A stretch of 64,000 bases of DNA from Hyphomicrobiales bacterium (GTDB lineage Bacteria > Pseudomonadota > Alphaproteobacteria > Rhizobiales > Beijerinckiaceae): contig UCBZ01000006.1 of the NCBI GenBank assembly GCA_900470775.1, forward strand, positions 1 to 64,000, read 5' to 3'. Position 1 is the first letter of the stretch; every line of letters begins with the position of its first letter. The position numbers and the translations under genes are program-made. Shown here in pieces: positions 44,425 through 53,744 of this stretch. A model generated the notes under the pieces. It had not been told where the DNA came from, did not search any database, and saw nothing but the letters and a program-made list of their open reading frames with translations.

Positions 44425-45927
44425 ATGGACGCTATCGTTAACCCCGCCCTCCGGCCCGAGACGATCCCCGAGCGGACGCCGGTTCCGGCTTTCGACCTCG
44501 TGATCTTCGGCGCGGGCGGGGATCTTGCCTTGCGCAAGCTCTTTCCGGCGCTGGCCCAGCGCAACCGCGAGGGCGTCCTGCCAGCTGAAAGCCGTATTCT
44601 CGGCATCGTCCGCAAGGCCGAAGACGTTGAAGGCCTGCCGAAGCAGGTCGCCAAGAGACTGGCCGAGGAAGGTCTGTCGAAGGCCGATGTTCAGGCCTTC
44701 CTGCAGCGTCTCACCACGGTGCTGCTCGATGCGGTCAAGCCCGAGACCTATGGCGCGCTGAAGAAGGAACTCGGCGACAACGGCCGCGTCCGCTCCTTCT
44801 ATCTGTCGACGCCGCCGGACCTGTTCATCCCGATCTGCGAGAACCTCGCCGCGGCCGGCATCCTGACGCCGACCTCCCGCGTCATCCTGGAAAAGCCGCT
44901 TGGGCGCGATCTCGCCTCGGCCCGGGAGATCAACGACGCGGTCGCGCGGATTCTGCCGGAAGACCGCACCTACCGGATCGATCATTATCTCGGCAAGGAG
45001 ACGGTCCAGAACCTGTTGGTGCTGCGCTTCGCCAACACGCTGTTCGAGCGCTCCTGGTCGAGCCGCGATATCGACCATGTCCAGATCACGGTGGCCGAGA
45101 CGGTCGGTCTGGAAAGCCGCGCCGGCTACTACGACAAGTCCGGGCACATGCGCGATATGGTGCAGAACCATCTCATGCAGTTGTTGACGCTGTTTGCGAT
45201 CGAGCCTCCGAATATGCTCGAGGCCGGCGCCGTTCGCGACGAGAAGATCAAGGTCCTCAAGGCGCTGCGCCCGATCGTCGGTCCCGACGTCCAGCGCTTC
45301 ACGGTGCGCGGCCAATACGTCGCGGGCCAGATCGACGGCCAGCGCGTGCGCGGCTATGCCGACGAACTCGGCCATGCCAGCAACACGGAGACTTTCGTCG
45401 CCATCCGCTGCGAGATCGATACCTGGCGCTGGGCCGGCGTGCCGATCTATCTGCGCACCGGCAAGCGCATGGCGCAGCGCTATTCCGAGATCGCCGTCAC
45501 CTTCAAGCCGGTGCCGCATTCGATCTTCGGCGGCGGCTCGTGCGACCGGCTCGATGCCAATCGCCTCGTCATCCGGCTCCAGCCCAATGACGGCGTCCAG
45601 CTCCAGCTGATGATGAAGGTGCCGGGCTCGGGCCGGCTCAAGGTCGTGCCCCGCCAGCTCGACCTCCGCTATTCGACCGCCTTCGACGAGCGCACGCCCG
45701 ACGCCTATGAGCGCCTGCTGACCGATGTGATCCGCGGCGACCAGACCCTGTTCATGCACCGCGACGAGGTCGAGCAGGCCTGGACCTGGGTCGATCCGAT
45801 CATAGCCGGCTGGCAGGATTACAGCCCGCAGCCGCATCGCTACGCGGCTGGCTCCTGGGGGCCCTCGCAGGCAATCGGCCTGATCGAGCGCGAGGGCCGC
45901 TCCTGGGCCGATCCGGATCTCGTGTGA
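44425..45927 (+). CDS. zwf: Glucose-6-phosphate 1-dehydrogenase
   Basis: A ~500-residue NADP-dependent enzyme oxidising glucose-6-phosphate to 6-phosphogluconolactone, the first step of the Entner-Doudoroff and pentose phosphate routes. The Rossmann motif FGAGGDLALRKLFPAL starts near residue 28 and the substrate site is TYRIDHYLGKETVQNLL. EKPLGRDL is also conserved. The start could be ATG 44416 or 44425; the latter leaves better room from GGAG. It begins a zwf-pgl-eda operon; pgl starts on the last base of its stop. Confidence 0.97.
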   Translation: MDAIVNPALRPETIPERTPVPAFDLVIFGAGGDLALRKLFPALAQRNREGVLPAESRILGIVRKAEDVEGLPKQVAKRLAEEGLSKADVQAFLQRLTTVLLDAVKPETYGALKKELGDNGRVRSFYLSTPPDLFIPICENLAAAGILTPTSRVILEKPLGRDLASAREINDAVARILPEDRTYRIDHYLGKETVQNLLVLRFANTLFERSWSSRDIDHVQITVAETVGLESRAGYYDKSGHMRDMVQNHLMQLLTLFAIEPPNMLEAGAVRDEKIKVLKALRPIVGPDVQRFTVRGQYVAGQIDGQRVRGYADELGHASNTETFVAIRCEIDTWRWAGVPIYLRTGKRMAQRYSEIAVTFKPVPHSIFGGGSCDRLDANRLVIRLQPNDGVQLQLMMKVPGSGRLKVVPRQLDLRYSTAFDERTPDAYERLLTDVIRGDQTLFMHRDEVEQAWTWVDPIIAGWQDYSPQPHRYAAGSWGPSQAIGLIEREGRSWADPDLV

Positions 45928-46628
45928 TGCAGCCGATCCCTCCGATCGGCGGCACCGTCGCCTGGCATCGCTTCGCCACTTTGGCCGACGCCTCGGAGGC
46001 GCTGGCGGAAGCCGTTTCGATCCGGCTGAGCGCGCTTCTGGCAGAGCAGAGCAGGGCGTCGCTCGCCGTGCCCGGCGGCACCACCCCGGCGCGGTTTCTC
46101 GCCGCGCTGGGAGAGCGTGATCTGGCTTGGGAGAACATCACGCTGCTGCCGACCGACGAGCGCTTCGTCGCGGCCGATGACGCGGCTTCCAACGAGCGCA
46201 TGATCCGCGAGCAGTTCGCGCCGCTGCGCGACGGACGCGTCGCGTTCCTCTCCTTCCACGGCCATGGCAGCGACATCGAGGCCGCCGCCGCGGTGCTTTG
46301 CGCCAAGCTGGCGGAAGCGCCGCCGCTCGACCTGCTGGTCAGCGGCATGGGCACGGACGGCCATATCGCCTCGCTGTTTCCGGGCAGCGAGTCCGCCTTC
46401 TCGGCAGCGCCCGACAGCGGCATCGTCGTCGCCCGCCCGCCGGGTCTGCCGCCGCGCATCTCGCTGTCGCCTGGCCGGCTGACCGGCGCCGGCTGGGCGA
46501 GCCTGCTGGTCTCAGGTACGGTCAAGGAAGCGGTGCTGAAGACCGCTGCCGAACGCGCCGCACCCCTGCCGGTGGATCTCCTGCTGGCGCGCGGGCAGGG
46601 GCTCGACGTCTATTGGGCGAAAGAGTAG
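45927..46628 (+). CDS. pgl: 6-phosphogluconolactonase
   Basis: A 233-residue hydrolase of the DevB/NagB-like family that opens 6-phosphogluconolactone to 6-phosphogluconate. Conserved segments are VPGGTTPARFLAAL, LLPTDERFVAADDAASNERM and VSGMGTDGHIASLFPGS. Start and stop of the neighbours overlap by one base (TGATG), so it is coupled to zwf. The role follows from family and operon. Confidence 0.95.
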   Translation: MQPIPPIGGTVAWHRFATLADASEALAEAVSIRLSALLAEQSRASLAVPGGTTPARFLAALGERDLAWENITLLPTDERFVAADDAASNERMIREQFAPLRDGRVAFLSFHGHGSDIEAAAAVLCAKLAEAPPLDLLVSGMGTDGHIASLFPGSESAFSAAPDSGIVVARPPGLPPRISLSPGRLTGAGWASLLVSGTVKEAVLKTAAERAAPLPVDLLLARGQGLDVYWAKE

Positions 46629-46685
46629 ACCCAGCCAAGCTTCGGCCGCATGGATTGCCGTTCAAATCGATTGAAAGACGAGACG

Positions 46686-47330
46686 ATGGACGAGACTGCC
46701 GCGATTGCCCGGCTCAAGGCCTGTGGCGTGATTCCGGTCGTGGTGATCGAGGACGCCTCGCGGGCCGTCGATCTCGCCCATGCTCTCGTCGCCGGCGGCA
46801 TCGATGTCGTCGAGGTCACGCTGCGCCGCCCCGCGGGGCTTGCGGCGCTCGAGGCCATTGCGAAGTCGGTGCCCAAGGCGCTTGCCGTTGCGGGCACGGT
46901 CGTCACCCCGGCTCAGGTCGCGCAGGTCAAGGATGCCGGCGCGCAGGCCGTCGTCAGCCCCGGCTTCAGCGAGAGCGTCGACGAGGCGCTGAAGCAGGCC
47001 GGCCTGCCCTGGTTGCCCGGCGTCGCGACGGCTTCGGACTGCATGCGCGCGGTCGCCGCCGGCCGCACCGTCGCCAAGTTCTTCCCGGCCGAGCAGGCGG
47101 GAGGGCCTTCGGCCCTGAAGGCCCTGTCGGGGCCGTTCCCCCAGATGAGCTTCTGCCCGACCGGCGGCGTCGGTCTCTCCAACCTGTCCTCCTATCTGGC
47201 CCTCCCGCAGGTCATCTGCGTCGGTGGCTCCTGGCTCGTCCCGGCCGATGCCATCGCGGCGGGAGACTGGCAGCGCGTGACGCAACTCGCGCAGGAAGCG
47301 CACGAGGCGTTCAAGGTGCTGCGGGGATAG
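46686..47330 (+). CDS. eda: 2-dehydro-3-deoxy-phosphogluconate (KDPG) aldolase
   Basis: A 214-residue class I aldolase that cleaves KDPG into pyruvate and glyceraldehyde-3-phosphate. Glu43 and Arg47 are in VVEVTLRRP and the Schiff-base Lys131 in TVAKFFPAEQAGG; SFCPTGGVG binds phosphate. The start is MDETAAIARL at 46686. It follows pgl by 57 bases. The dehydratase edd, the missing step between pgl and eda, is not in this cluster. Its stop is one base from the convergent DUF2239 stop. Confidence 0.95.
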   Translation: MDETAAIARLKACGVIPVVVIEDASRAVDLAHALVAGGIDVVEVTLRRPAGLAALEAIAKSVPKALAVAGTVVTPAQVAQVKDAGAQAVVSPGFSESVDEALKQAGLPWLPGVATASDCMRAVAAGRTVAKFFPAEQAGGPSALKALSGPFPQMSFCPTGGVGLSNLSSYLALPQVICVGGSWLVPADAIAAGDWQRVTQLAQEAHEAFKVLRG

Positions 47331-47331
47331 T

Positions 47332-47961
47332 TCAGACGGCCCTCGGAGCCGCCCATCCGAGACGATGGGCGTGGTTGCGGATATCGACCGGCCAGGCTGC
47401 GGTCTCCGTCTGGAACCGCGCTTCATCGCCTACGAAAAGCGCCCGGGACGCCTCCTCGAAGCCCGGCTGGTTTCCCGCCATCGCCGACATGAAGCGATAG
47501 GACGCCTCCCGTGCGAGGCGTAGGCGGCTTTGCCCGCCGTCACGCAGACGCGCTTCTTCCACCAGCCGCCGCAAGGCATGGGACGCGCCACCCTGTTGCG
47601 TCGCCAGCCAGTCCCAATGCCGCGGCAGTAGGGTGATCTCGCGCGCGACCACGCCGAGCTTGGGGCGGCCCCTGCCTCGCATTCCGTTCTCCGGCGCCGC
47701 TGTCCCCGCTTCAGCGCCCGCAGCACTCGCGTCATGGAAAGCCGAATACCGCGCCAGCACATCCTGGGCCGAGCCGCGTAGGTCGAGATCGATCACCGCG
47801 CCCGTTTGGTCGTCGAAGGTCAGGATCGCAGCTTCGGGGTTCTCCGCGATGGCGGCCCGTACGGCGACGGCGACATCTGCCAAAGCACCCTCGGCCAACA
47901 GGTGATCGTCCTGAAATGCCGAGCAGGAGCGGGGTGGCAGCGGCACGGCGTGCTCTCTCAT
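47332..47961 (-). CDS. DUF2239 family protein
   Basis: A 209-residue protein matching DUF2239: FDDQTGAVIDLDLRGS near residue 49 and the block GRGRPKLGVVAREITLLPRH followed by WDWLATQQGGASHALRRLVEEAR. The basic RGRPK and helical central part suggest nucleic-acid binding, but no function is established. No signal peptide or membrane helix. It is divergent from a GIY-YIG gene; an ACCCGGATAAAAAT element sits just upstream of its start. Confidence 0.88.
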   Translation of the reverse strand: MREHAVPLPPRSCSAFQDDHLLAEGALADVAVAVRAAIAENPEAAILTFDDQTGAVIDLDLRGSAQDVLARYSAFHDASAAGAEAGTAAPENGMRGRGRPKLGVVAREITLLPRHWDWLATQQGGASHALRRLVEEARLRDGGQSRLRLAREASYRFMSAMAGNQPGFEEASRALFVGDEARFQTETAAWPVDIRNHAHRLGWAAPRAV

Positions 47962-48013
47962 GAATTTTGACCCGGATAAAAATCTTGCGCAACTAATACC
48001 CGGGTGATATTCG

Positions 48014-48046
48014 CCTGTCCAGTGAAAAGCGTTTCAGATGGACAGG
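48014..48046 (+). promoter_or_regulatory. RBS-covering hairpin before the GIY-YIG gene
   Basis: CCTGTCCA (48014-48021) pairs perfectly with TGGACAGG (48039-48046), and inside it TGAAA pairs with TTTCA around an AGCG tetraloop. The only Shine-Dalgarno-like bases for the ATG at 48051 (AGGG, 48044-48047) lie in the right arm. Folding would hide them. This may be a translational switch. Confidence 0.65.
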
Positions 48047-48050
48047 GTGC

Positions 48051-48386
48051 ATGACGAGTTTGGACAGGAAGGCTGCCCTTGCGGCCTACAAGGAACGCAA
48101 GGTCGCAGCCGGCATTTATCGGGTCCGTTGCCTCGCGAATGGCGAGATGTGGCTAGGTCAGACCCCCAACCTCGACAAGATCGAGAACCGCATCTGGTTC
48201 ACGCTGCGCCAGGGCAGCCATCGCCATCGCGCGCTGCAGGAGGCGTGGCGGCTGCACGGCGCCGAGAGTTTCGTGCTGGAGACCGTCGAAGCGTTGGAGG
48301 AGGAGAGCGATCCCTATCTGCGGGATCGCATCCTGAAGAGCCGTCTCGCGCATTGGCAGGCGGAACTCGGCGCCGCCGTGATCTGA
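48051..48386 (+). CDS. Small GIY-YIG nuclease-family protein
   Basis: A 111-residue protein with a minimal GIY-YIG-like core: AGIYRVRCLANGEMWLGQTPNL holds the GIY and a WLG in place of YIG, and RHRALQEAWRLHGAESF the helical part. It has no extra DNA-binding domain. Single-domain GIY-YIG proteins are common but poorly understood. It is not part of a recognisable intron or homing element. It ends two bases before the convergent oxidase gene. Confidence 0.8.
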   Translation: MTSLDRKAALAAYKERKVAAGIYRVRCLANGEMWLGQTPNLDKIENRIWFTLRQGSHRHRALQEAWRLHGAESFVLETVEALEEESDPYLRDRILKSRLAHWQAELGAAVI

Positions 48387-48388
48387 GA

Positions 48389-49498
48389 TCAGCGGGCCGC
48401 CAGCCGCTCGACCACGAGATCCGCGATCGCCAGCGAACTGGTTAGTCCCGGGCTCTCGATACCCAGCAGGTTGACGAGCCCGGCGACACCATGGACCTCC
48501 GGCCCGTCGATGCGGAAATCCGGCATCGGCTCGGTCGGCCCGTGCAGCTTCGGGCGGATGCCGGCATAGTCGGCGACGAGTGCGCCGTCCGACAGCGCCG
48601 GCCAATAGGTCCGGATCGCGGCGTAGAATTTGTCCGCGCGCTGGGGGTCGACGACCAGGTCCTGGTCGTCATCGACCCATTCGACATCCGGCCCGAACTT
48701 GACCCGCCCGCCCATGTCGATGGTGGCATGGATGCCCAGCCCCGCCGCCTCGGGCACCGGATAGACCAGATGCGAGAACGGCTGCTTGCCCAGCAATGCG
48801 AAGTAATTGCCCTTCGCGAAGGACTGCTTTGGAATGTGCTCAGGCGGAAACCCGTCGAGCGTCCGTAGCAGCCGCGGCGCGCCATGGCCGGCCGAATTGA
48901 CGATCGTCTTCACCGAATAGGTCGCCGGGTCCTCGCCGCCGAAATCGACGCTGAAACCATCAGCCTCGCGCCGCCAGCCGGCGATCGGCGTATTCAGCGC
49001 CAGTGACCCTCCCGCCGCCTCGCATTCGCCGAGCAGCGACAGCATCAGGGCGTGACTGTCGACGACGCCGGTGTCGGGCGAGAGCAGGGCGATCTCGCAG
49101 CGCACCTCCGGTTCCATCGCCTTGGCCTCGCCGGCATCGAGCCAGCGCAGCGTCTCGACGCCGGACGCCTGCGCCCGGGCCATGATCGTCTCCAGCGCCG
49201 GCTTCTGGCTGGCCGAGGTGGCGACGATCAGCTTGCCGCAGGCCTTGTGCGGCAGGCCGCGCTCGCGGAGATACACGTAGAGCCGCTTGCGCCCCTCGAC
49301 GCAGACCCGCGCCTTCAGCGAGCCCGGCGGGTAGTAGATCCCGGCATGGATGACCTCGCTGTTGCGGGCCGAGGTCTGCGTGCCGATGCCCTCGGCGGCC
49401 TCGGCGATGACGACCTCGCGGCAGGCCAGCGCCAAAGCGCGGGCCGCAGCCAGGCCGACGACGCCGGCCCCGATCACCAGGCAATCGATGTCATGCAT
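48389..49498 (-). CDS. FAD-dependent oxidoreductase, L-2-hydroxyglutarate oxidase-like
   Basis: A 369-residue DAO-family flavoprotein. The FAD motif DCLVIGAGVVGLAAARALAL opens the protein. SARNSEVIHAGIYYPPGSLKARVC is characteristic of the LhgO/L2HGDH subgroup, as is GLVNLLGIESPGLTSSLAIA near the end. It probably oxidises L-2-hydroxyglutarate or a related 2-hydroxyacid, passing electrons to quinone. It is the last gene of a minus-strand run with the M20 hydrolase 13 bases upstream. Confidence 0.88.
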   Translation of the reverse strand: MHDIDCLVIGAGVVGLAAARALALACREVVIAEAAEGIGTQTSARNSEVIHAGIYYPPGSLKARVCVEGRKRLYVYLRERGLPHKACGKLIVATSASQKPALETIMARAQASGVETLRWLDAGEAKAMEPEVRCEIALLSPDTGVVDSHALMLSLLGECEAAGGSLALNTPIAGWRREADGFSVDFGGEDPATYSVKTIVNSAGHGAPRLLRTLDGFPPEHIPKQSFAKGNYFALLGKQPFSHLVYPVPEAAGLGIHATIDMGGRVKFGPDVEWVDDDQDLVVDPQRADKFYAAIRTYWPALSDGALVADYAGIRPKLHGPTEPMPDFRIDGPEVHGVAGLVNLLGIESPGLTSSLAIADLVVERLAAR

Positions 49499-49511
49499 GT
49501 AGACGTGCCCC

Positions 49512-50684
49512 TCAGGTCCGGGCCGGCATCGCGGTCTCGATCAGGTTGGCCCAATAGGTCACGCCGACCGGGATCACCGCATCGTTGAACTCGTAGGCCG
49601 GGTGATGGAGGCCGGCCGAGTCGCCATTGCCGATATTGATGAAGGCGCCGGGGCGCTCCTCCAGCATGTAGGAGAAATCCTCCGAGCCCATGGTCGGCGG
49701 CACGGTGGTGTCGACAGTGCCCGGCCCGAAGGCGGCCTCGATCGTGCCGACCACGAAATCGGCCTGCGCCGCGTGGTTGAAGGTCACGGGATAACCGAGA
49801 TGGTAGTCGAGTGTGTAGGTCATGCCGAAGGCGGTCAGGATGCCGTCAGTGATCTCCTTGATGCGCTTCTGCGCGAGCTCGCGCATCTGCGGCGTCAGCG
49901 TCCGGACCGAGCCCTTGATCTCGACGGTCTGGGGAATGACGTTGAAGGCCTCGCCGGCCAAGAGCGCCGTAATCGAGACGACGATCGAATCCAGCGGGTC
50001 GGCATTACGCGAGGACACGGTTTGCAGCGCGGTGACGAGCTGGCAGGCGGCGACGATCGGATCGTTGACGCGGTGCGGGGCTGCGGCATGTCCGCCCTTG
50101 CCCTCGATCTTGAGGTGGATGCGGTCGGCTGCGGCCATGGTTGGGCCCTTGCGCACGTCGAACTGGCCGACGGCCAAGCCCGGCTTGTTGTGCATGCCGT
50201 AGACCTCCTGCACGCCGAAGCGGGTCATCAGTCCGTCGTCGATCATCGCCTTGGCCCCGGCGCCGCCTTCCTCCGCCGGCTGGAAGATGACGATCGCCGT
50301 GCCGTCGAAGTCGCGCGTCTCGGCGAGGTATTTGGCCGCACCGAGCAGCATGGCGGTGTGGCCGTCATGACCGCAGGCGTGCATCTTGCCCGGCACGGTC
50401 GAGCGATGCTCGAGATTGGTCTCCTCATGGATCGGCAGCGCGTCCATGTCGGCACGCATCGCGACGACCTTGCCGGAACCCTGGTTGCGACCCTTGATGA
50501 CGCCGACGACGCCGGTCTTGCCGAGGCCGGCCACGACCTCGTCGACCCCCCATTCGGTCAGCTTTTGCGCGACGATGCCGGCGGTGCGGTGGACGTCGTA
50601 CATCAGCTCAGGGTGACGGTGCAGATCGCGGCGGATCGCGGTGATCTCGGGATGAAGCGCGGCGATGAGTTCGGCTTTGGGCAT
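49512..50684 (-). CDS. M20-family amidohydrolase (hippurate hydrolase type)
   Basis: A 390-residue metallo-amidohydrolase of the M20D group, which cleaves N-acyl or N-aroyl amino acids. HACGHDGHTAMLLGAAK has the metal-binding Cys and histidines, FQPAEEGGAGAKAMI the catalytic Glu, and GSEDFSYMLEERPGAF and GLHHPAYEFND the last ligands. The ATG at 50684 is preferred over 50687 because GAGG lies five bases before it. The flanking cupin, dehydratase and peptide importers suggest use of N-acyl amino acids. Confidence 0.92.
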   Translation of the reverse strand: MPKAELIAALHPEITAIRRDLHRHPELMYDVHRTAGIVAQKLTEWGVDEVVAGLGKTGVVGVIKGRNQGSGKVVAMRADMDALPIHEETNLEHRSTVPGKMHACGHDGHTAMLLGAAKYLAETRDFDGTAIVIFQPAEEGGAGAKAMIDDGLMTRFGVQEVYGMHNKPGLAVGQFDVRKGPTMAAADRIHLKIEGKGGHAAAPHRVNDPIVAACQLVTALQTVSSRNADPLDSIVVSITALLAGEAFNVIPQTVEIKGSVRTLTPQMRELAQKRIKEITDGILTAFGMTYTLDYHLGYPVTFNHAAQADFVVGTIEAAFGPGTVDTTVPPTMGSEDFSYMLEERPGAFINIGNGDSAGLHHPAYEFNDAVIPVGVTYWANLIETAMPART

Positions 50685-50756
50685 CATGTCCTCGAATGTC
50701 GGGAGGTGGTCCGCAGGCGGCGGAGGCGCGGGTCTTGAAGGCTGGCGCAGTGCCGG

Positions 50757-51146
50757 TCAGGCATCAGCGGGAACGTAGCGGCGCGACAGCTCGTTGCGGT
50801 CGTCATAGGACGCCTCGAAGATCGCGGCGGCCAGCGTCGCGCGCACATGGAGCGTCTCGGTGCCGATGTTCTTGAAGCCGTGGCGGGCGCCGGCCGGGAT
50901 CAGCACCGACTGGTTGGCGGTGACGACCATGGTCTGGTCGCGCAGATAGATTTCCGCCGTGCCGCCCATGACCTCAAGCACCTCCTCGACGGCATGGATA
51001 TGCATCGGCGCGCCGAGGCCGGGATCGCAGAACTGCTCGAAGATGCAGAGCTGCCGGCTCTGGACGAGAGCCGAGACCCGCATTTCGGTCATCACGCCGT
51101 CGCGCCATTTGTCCTGCGGCTGCGTCTTGTGGTCGAGAATCGTCAT
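50757..51146 (-). CDS. Cupin domain protein
   Basis: A 129-residue single-domain cupin. The two cupin motifs are visible: GAPMHIHAVEEVLEVMGG with likely metal-binding His and Glu, and PAGARHGFKNIG. The start MTILDHKTQ at 51146 gives the usual length. The substrate is unknown. It lies between the M20 hydrolase and the PLP-dependent dehydratase on the same strand, with gaps of 72 and 145 bases. Confidence 0.85.
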   Translation of the reverse strand: MTILDHKTQPQDKWRDGVMTEMRVSALVQSRQLCIFEQFCDPGLGAPMHIHAVEEVLEVMGGTAEIYLRDQTMVVTANQSVLIPAGARHGFKNIGTETLHVRATLAAAIFEASYDDRNELSRRYVPADA

Positions 51147-51291
51147 GTCATCCCTCACAGTCTGTCCGCGCCCGCCGGATCGGCCCCCGCCTGATAGCGC
51201 AGGCGCGGCAATATATCTTCCAGAACCCCGAACGCCGCGCAGCGTCAAGACATGGCGCCGCGACCCGGATGCGCGCCATCGGCACGTCAGC

Positions 51292-52260
51292 CTAGACCCC
51301 GAACTGCGTCCGCCAGGCGGCGATGTCGTCGAGCGCCACATTCGAGCCGCAGAGCACGAGGCCGACGCGCTCGCCGGGCTTGAACATCTCCTTGCGCGCT
51401 TGCGCCGCCGCGACCACGCAGGCCGCCGCAGGCTCCAGCAGCACGCGCCCATTCTGCAGCACCCAGGTGATCTCGCGCACGGCTTCCGCGTCGGGCACGA
51501 CGATGATGTCCTCGATGAACTGGCGCGCTGCCGCCATCGTCCGCTCCGTCGCGAAGGGAGCGCCGAGTGTCCGGGCGATCGAGGTCGAGCGGATCGGAAC
51601 CGGCTTTCCGGCCGCCAGCGCCTGCGTCATCGTGGTCGCGCCGTCCGTCTCGACGCCATGGATGCGCAGCGCCGGATCGAGCCCCTTCATTGCAGCGCCG
51701 ACGCCGGCGGCAAAACCGCCGCCGCCGATCGAGATGAAGACATGGTCGAGCCGGCCGCCGGCATCGTTGGCGAGTTCGAGCCCGAGCGAGCCATGGCCGG
51801 CGATGATCGCCGGATCGTCATAGGAATGGACATGGATCATGCCGCGTGCGGCGTAGTCGTCCGCCCTGGCGAAGGCCGAAATCGAATCCTCTGTGAGTTC
51901 GACTTCGGCGCCGAGCGAGCGGGCCATCTCGACATTGAACGCCGCCGCGTTTGCCGGCATCAGCACCAGCGCTCGCACGCCCATCGTCCTGGCCACCAGC
52001 GCTACCGCGATGGCATGGTTGCCGCCTGACACCGTGACGACGCCGCGTCCCAGCTCGGCCTCGCTCAGCGACATCAGCTTGTTGAAGCAGCCGCGTACCT
52101 TGAACGAGCCGCCGAGCTGCAGGCTCTCGACCTTGACCACGGTCTCGACGCCGAGCCGGGCCGAGAGGCCGGCGCTGTGATAGGTCGGCGTGCGTCTGAT
52201 CTTGCCGGCGATGCGCGCCGCAGCGGCCTGGACATCGCCCAGAGTGACGTCGAAATTCAT
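51292..52260 (-). CDS. PLP-dependent threonine/serine dehydratase family protein
   Basis: A 322-residue fold-type II PLP enzyme. The Schiff-base lysine is Lys54 in LGGSFKVRGCFNKL; VTVSGGNHAIAVALVA binds the substrate carboxylate and FISIGGGGFAAGVGAAMKG the PLP phosphate. It has no C-terminal ACT domain, so it is a catabolic-type dehydratase or a hydroxyectoine-utilisation EutB-like enzyme. A reaction on threonine, serine or a related hydroxyamino acid is likely; the exact substrate is open. It is divergent from the ArgE-like gene. Confidence 0.88.
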   Translation of the reverse strand: MNFDVTLGDVQAAAARIAGKIRRTPTYHSAGLSARLGVETVVKVESLQLGGSFKVRGCFNKLMSLSEAELGRGVVTVSGGNHAIAVALVARTMGVRALVLMPANAAAFNVEMARSLGAEVELTEDSISAFARADDYAARGMIHVHSYDDPAIIAGHGSLGLELANDAGGRLDHVFISIGGGGFAAGVGAAMKGLDPALRIHGVETDGATTMTQALAAGKPVPIRSTSIARTLGAPFATERTMAAARQFIEDIIVVPDAEAVREITWVLQNGRVLLEPAAACVVAAAQARKEMFKPGERVGLVLCGSNVALDDIAAWRTQFGV

Positions 52261-52425
52261 GCCTGCGCCTCTTGCTTCGTCCTCCCCTTATAGGGGCGCA
52301 TTGCTGCTCACGGAAACGCGCCGTTGGCAGGTGGGCTGCGGAAGCCTACAAAATATATCAGTGACCGGCCGGAAGGCCGTCGGCATGAAACCTGCCTTGG
52401 GCCGCCTTTTCTGGAGAACCGCCTC

Positions 52426-53592
52426 GTGACGATGACACCCCAGAAGATGACGCCCAAGGAGATGCTGGCCAGGCTGGTTTCATTCAACACGGAATCGCAG
52501 CGCAGCAATCTCGACCTGATCCATTTCTGCCGCGACTATCTCGCGGGGCTCGGCGTCGAGAGCACCCTGGTGCCCAGCGAGGACGGTCAGAAGGCCAATC
52601 TCTATGCCACGATCGGCCCCAGGGTGGATGGCGGCGTCGTGCTGTCGGGCCACACCGATGTCGTGCCAGTCGCCGGCCAGGACTGGACCTCGGATCCCTG
52701 GACCCTGACCGAGCGCGACGGCAAGCTCTATGGCCGCGGCACCTGCGACATGAAGGGGTTCGACGCCATCGCGCTCGCGCTTGTGCCGGAGATGCTGGCG
52801 GCGCCGCTGAAGCGTCCGATCCACATTGCGCTGTCCTATGACGAGGAGGTCGGCTGCCTGGGCGCCCGCTTGCTGGCCAAGGCGATGACGGCGGCCGGGC
52901 TGAAGCCCGCGGCGGTGATCGTTGGCGAGCCCTCGATGATGCAGGTCGTCACCGCCCATAAGGGCGGCACCCGCATGCGCACCACCGTGCGCGGCCACGC
53001 CGTCCATTCCAGCCGCGTCGATGTCGGCGTGCCCGCCGTCATGATCGCCGGCGAATTGATCCACTGGCACAACGTCGTGATGGCCGAGAACAAGGCGCGC
53101 ACTTCGCCCGACAACGGCTTCGAGCCGCCCTACACGACGACCCATGTCGGTACCGTCCAGGGCGGCACCGCCGTCAACATCACCGCCGAACTCTGCAGCT
53201 TCGCCCATGAGGTCCGCGTCGTGCCGGGCGACGAGGGCGTCGATTATGTCGGGCGCTACAAGGCTAGGGTGGCCGAACTCGAGGCGCAGATGCAGGCGAT
53301 CGCGCCCGAAACCGGCATCACCGTCGAGATCACCTCCTCGACGCCGCCGCTTGGCCCCGAGGTCGATGGCGCAGCCGAGGCGCTGGCCCGCCGGCTGACC
53401 GGCGACAATGGCAGTCATGTCGTGGCCTATGGCACCGAAGGCGGGCTGTTCCAGGGCGAGGGCTGGTCGACCGTGGTCTGCGGCCCCGGCGACATCGCCC
53501 AGGCGCATCAGCCCGACGAGTTCATCACCGTGGCGCAGCTCGACGCCGGGGCGGTGTTCGTGTGCGGGGTGATTGGGGAGTTGGCGCGGTAG
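52426..53592 (+). CDS. Acetylornithine deacetylase-like M20 peptidase
   Basis: A 388-residue zinc hydrolase of the ArgE/DapE group. The motifs are [33 protein letters not shown], and [16 protein letters not shown] with the catalytic Glu. It would deacetylate N-acetylornithine or another N-acyl amino acid. The GTG at 52426 was chosen since GGAG lies nine bases upstream. An arginine-biosynthesis role is uncertain, because many proteobacteria use ArgJ and keep ArgE-like enzymes for catabolism. It is followed by a peptide-type ABC importer. Confidence 0.87.
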   Translation: MTMTPQKMTPKEMLARLVSFNTESQRSNLDLIHFCRDYLAGLGVESTLVPSEDGQKANLYATIGPRVDGGVVLSGHTDVVPVAGQDWTSDPWTLTERDGKLYGRGTCDMKGFDAIALALVPEMLAAPLKRPIHIALSYDEEVGCLGARLLAKAMTAAGLKPAAVIVGEPSMMQVVTAHKGGTRMRTTVRGHAVHSSRVDVGVPAVMIAGELIHWHNVVMAENKARTSPDNGFEPPYTTTHVGTVQGGTAVNITAELCSFAHEVRVVPGDEGVDYVGRYKARVAELEAQMQAIAPETGITVEITSSTPPLGPEVDGAAEALARRLTGDNGSHVVAYGTEGGLFQGEGWSTVVCGPGDIAQAHQPDEFITVAQLDAGAVFVCGVIGELAR

Positions 53593-53744
53593 TAGCGACT
53601 AGCCACGTGCCACAACATCGCGCACCGCCTGCTTCCGCCCATGCATCCCGCGCGCATTCGACCCGTGACTCGCGCGTGGTCTGCCCCTAACATCGGCGGC
53701 TTGTCGGGTCCGGCGATCGATCGCCCAGAGGGAGGCATCACCTT

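Noticed and set aside
44131..45837. Minus-strand open frame of 568 codons.
   Set aside because: Antisense to zwf, which has complete G6PDH motifs; no domain in the antisense frame.
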